Positions 61,817 through 64,000 of a DNA stretch of 64,000 bases are shown piece after piece. This DNA comes from UBA1447 sp964612185. Lineage in GTDB: Bacteria; Bacillota; Clostridia; Oscillospirales; Acutalibacteraceae. The translations under genes and the position numbers were made by a program. The stretch lies in the NCBI GenBank assembly GCA_964612185.1, contig CAZTCR010000012.1, positions 1-64,000 of the forward strand. Direction: 5' to 3'. The notes beneath the pieces were generated by a model that did no database searches, was not told the origin of the DNA, and was given only the letters and a program-made list of their open reading frames with translations. Numbering within the stretch: position 1 is the first letter of the stretch; each line of letters begins with the position of its first letter.

Positions 61817-62686
61817 ATGAAATATGGTATCTACTACGCTTATTGGGAGAACGAATGGAGCGCAAATTATCTGCCCTATATCAAAAGGACAGCGGAACTC
61901 GGGTTTGATATCCTGGAAATTGCCTGTACACCAATCCCCGGTAACACCCCTGTACAACTGGCTGAACTGAAAGCCGCCGCTGCGGCATACGGTATCACAC
62001 TCACCGGCGGGCACGGCCCGAGCACAAAGCATAACCTGGCATCCCCTGACCCGGCCATAGTGCGGGCGGGCATGGATTTTTACACCGCGTTGTTCAAGAA
62101 CCTGGATATTCTCGGCATACACAAGGTCGGCGGCGGCATCTACTCCTATTGGCCGGTTGACTATTCCAAACCGATGGACAAAGCCGGTGACCGTGCGCGC
62201 AGTATTGAAAATGTCCGCAAGTTGTCGCATATCGCAAAAGAAAGCGGTGTCACCCTTTGCTTGGAAGTACTCAACCGCTTTGAAGGGTATCTGCTGAATA
62301 CGGCGGAGGAGGGTGTCCGCTTTGTGGACGAGGTCGGCGCGGATAATGTGAAGCTGACGCTGGATACTTTCCACATGAATATTGAAGAGGACAGCTTCGG
62401 TGGGGCAATCCGGCTGGCGGGCGACTGGCTCGGGCATCTGCACATCGGCGAAGCGAACCGCCGCGTACCGGGCAAGGGCAGGCTTCCCTGGGCGGAAATC
62501 GGCGAAGCGCTCAAAGATATCAATTTTACCGGTGATGTGGTGATGGAACCGTTTGTTCGCACCGGCGGAACGGTCGGCTCCGATATCAAGATTTGGCGGG
62601 AACTGGAACAGAACACGGATGACGCTAGTTTGGACAGGGACGCCAAAGAATCGCTGACATTTATTAAGGGTGTTTTTGAGGGGTAG
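61817..62686 (+). CDS. D-allulose (psicose)/D-tagatose 3-epimerase
   Basis: The 289-residue TIM-barrel enzyme starts MKYGIYYAYWENEW and keeps the four metal ligands of Clostridium D-psicose 3-epimerase at the same numbers: E150, D183, H209 and E244. Other conserved pieces are GHGPS, YSYWPVDY, HMNIEED and VPGKGRLPW. It epimerises ketohexoses at C3, with Mn or Co as cofactor. AAAGGAAA precedes the ATG. Monocistronic, with its own promoter and a terminator. Confidence 0.93.
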   Translation: MKYGIYYAYWENEWSANYLPYIKRTAELGFDILEIACTPIPGNTPVQLAELKAAAAAYGITLTGGHGPSTKHNLASPDPAIVRAGMDFYTALFKNLDILGIHKVGGGIYSYWPVDYSKPMDKAGDRARSIENVRKLSHIAKESGVTLCLEVLNRFEGYLLNTAEEGVRFVDEVGADNVKLTLDTFHMNIEEDSFGGAIRLAGDWLGHLHIGEANRRVPGKGRLPWAEIGEALKDINFTGDVVMEPFVRTGGTVGSDIKIWRELEQNTDDASLDRDAKESLTFIKGVFEG

Positions 62687-62726
62687 ATACTGCCGGTTTG
62701 TCAATAGTTTTTAAAAGAATTTAATC

Positions 62727-62765
62727 GGGCTGCCTTTTACGATGTAAAATCGCGAAAGACAGCCC
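62727..62765. terminator. Bidirectional terminator between convergent genes
   Basis: GGGCTG and CAGCCC, extended by CTTT and AAAG, form a stem between the convergent epimerase and surface-protein genes. T-runs are weak on both sides. Confidence 0.55.
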
Positions 62766-62784
62766 AATGCATTTTTGCTATACC

Positions 62785-64000
62785 TTACGCAACAAGCCCC
62801 GTCGTTTGGTCAATGGTGATAACATAGTTTTCCGCATCAACCGCAATGCCGGCATCCATACTGTCGACTTTTCCATCATCGTTCAAGTCGGCGGCTTCTA
62901 TTTTTGCGGCATCTTCGGTTTCATCCCAATCGACTAAATAGTTTTCATAGTCGACCATTGTTCCGGCATCCATGCTGTCAATCGTCGCGTCACCGTTGAC
63001 ATCGCCATAGATTATTAACGTATATGACGCGACAACGCTGTTCGGCATCGCGTTCTTGGCTGTGCTGACAACATTAACAATTGTGCCTGTGCCGAAGCCG
63101 TTTGATGTTGGAATATATTGCAGTTCATAGCCTTCCTTCACGACAACGAAATCATCTAATGAAGAAATCCCTGCTGTAAGTCCATATATAAATCCGTTTT
63201 CTGTGTCGATGATGGTTGTTTTGCCAGGAACCGCTTGGAGAAGCTGTCCGCCTGTACCATCAACAAGAGCAATATCAAACGTGGTTTGCGCACCCATATA
63301 GGTTAAAATTATTGTGAATGTTCCAATTTTATATTCATCATCAGCAGAAAATCCAATTTCATAACCATTAAAACTTAAGTCATCGAAATCAGCGAAAACC
63401 CATACAGCACTGGTTTCGTCTGTGTAGTAAACCGTCATTTCCATACCGTTTAAATCTAATATATCAACATCAAAAATAAATTCTGTTTTATCCGGCAGTT
63501 TCGTAACCTCAATGTTTGCTACCGGATTTTCTGTTCCGGTTATCATGAATGTCGTACTCCTGTCCATATATTTTACCGTTATTGTGTTGCTGCCAACAAT
63601 TAAGTTGTTGTTATTAATTGAAACATTGTAGTCGTTGAAATACGAACCGTCATCATTAAAGCTCCATACCGCGCTTGTTCCGTCCGTATAACTCACCGTT
63701 ATTTCCATACCGGTTTTGTCTATCCAGTTTTCCAACCCCGCGATATATTCCGTTTTGTCCGGCAGTTTCGTGACTTCTATGCTTGCGACCGGTGTTTCAA
63801 CCACTTCCACTTCAAAGGTGGTCTGTGCATCCATATAAATTACTATAACCGGGTTGCTGCCTAACTGCCAAGGGGTATTGTTTTGATCTGAATTCCAATT
63901 CACCTGGTATCCGTTAAAGAAGGAGCCATCCTCATCATAACTCCAAACCTCGCTGGTACCATTTGTATAAGAGACCGTCAGCTCCATACCATTCATGCTA
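62785..64000 (-). CDS. Surface protein with Ig-like repeats and C-terminal dockerin-like domain (partial)
   Basis: Only the C-terminal 405 or so residues are in the window; the reading runs off the right edge and the true start lies outside. Three tandem Ig-like (Big_3-type) repeats of about 75-85 residues each contain KLPDKTEY and MEITVSYTDGTSAVW. They are followed by a linker domain (GFIYGLTAGIS) and a type I dockerin-like pair of calcium loops, GDVNGDATIDSMDAG and ADLNDDGKVDSMDAG. Dockerins dock enzymes to cohesin scaffolds, but no cohesin is visible. Exported by inference. Confidence 0.85.
   Translation of the reverse strand, partial: SMNGMELTVSYTNGTSEVWSYDEDGSFFNGYQVNWNSDQNNTPWQLGSNPVIVIYMDAQTTFEVEVVETPVASIEVTKLPDKTEYIAGLENWIDKTGMEITVSYTDGTSAVWSFNDDGSYFNDYNVSINNNNLIVGSNTITVKYMDRSTTFMITGTENPVANIEVTKLPDKTEFIFDVDILDLNGMEMTVYYTDETSAVWVFADFDDLSFNGYEIGFSADDEYKIGTFTIILTYMGAQTTFDIALVDGTGGQLLQAVPGKTTIIDTENGFIYGLTAGISSLDDFVVVKEGYELQYIPTSNGFGTGTIVNVVSTAKNAMPNSVVASYTLIIYGDVNGDATIDSMDAGTMVDYENYLVDWDETEDAAKIEAADLNDDGKVDSMDAGIAVDAENYVITIDQTTGLVA

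Noticed and set aside
61730..62704. A 324-codon reading frame antisense to the epimerase gene
   Set aside because: It is the mirror of a well recognised enzyme with all metal ligands, and it has no homology-like motifs of its own.

Overview
The window looks like a chromosomal segment of a low-to-mid GC Gram-positive anaerobe, most likely a member of the Clostridia. The signs are Firmicutes-type housekeeping sets: rplU-prp-rpmA with an L27 carrying a cleavable N-terminal extension, the ymfF/ymfH pair, rbgA-rnhB-yraN, hrcA-grpE-dnaK with a CIRCE operator, and tig-clpP-clpX. Strong Shine-Dalgarno sites and sigma-A-type promoters agree with this. Secreted and intracellular glycoside hydrolases, GPH-type sugar transporters and a dockerin-like protein suggest a carbohydrate-degrading lifestyle. 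The exact taxon cannot be read from the sequence alone.

Layout. 0-5.5 kb is accessory: a possible IS200/IS605 end, a secreted phosphoesterase, a YafQ/DinJ toxin-antitoxin pair, a lipoprotein, a GxGYxYP protein and an amidohydrolase. 5.6-16.3 kb is housekeeping on the minus strand (rpmA, prp, rplU, folD, lgt, two M16 proteins, lysA, engB, lon). 16.4-19.1 kb is an unrecognised three-gene overlapping operon (MFS protein, small membrane protein, anchored surface protein) with two palindromic sites upstream. 19.1-32.7 kb is again housekeeping on the minus strand: clpX, clpP, tig, a phosphoesterase, thrC, yraN, rnhB, rbgA, two signal peptidases, rplS, two radical-SAM-linked genes, and metK behind a SAM riboswitch. 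ribU follows behind an FMN riboswitch. 33.6-43 kb is on the plus strand: an OB/HD nuclease, DUF2804, prmA, two tandem secreted lipase-like hydrolases, TM2 and DUF2752 membrane proteins and a GH92 mannosidase. 43.1-51.4 kb is a minus-strand sugar operon (ROK regulator, GPH transporter, LRR lipoprotein, a putative glycosidase, a GH36 alpha-galactosidase and a truncated transporter gene). 51.6-61.6 kb holds the heat-shock genes, hemW, a second GPH transporter and lepA. The window ends with a D-allulose/tagatose 3-epimerase and the C-terminal part of an Ig-like/dockerin surface protein.

The most unusual signal is non-coding. Five intergenic spacers (about 4.2, 13.8, 56.7, 58.0 and 61.6 kb) are filled with degenerate 11-bp tandem units of consensus TKARCRRTDGS. 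In each spacer the units run in one orientation in the left half and in the opposite orientation in the right half, so the array can fold into a long imperfect hairpin. A decayed sixth copy may lie at 11.55 kb. One array occupies nearly the whole predicted lepA leader RNA, one separates lon from engB and ends in a U-run, and one starts on the hemW stop codon. I do not recognise this repeat family, and it is the best candidate here for an undescribed element.
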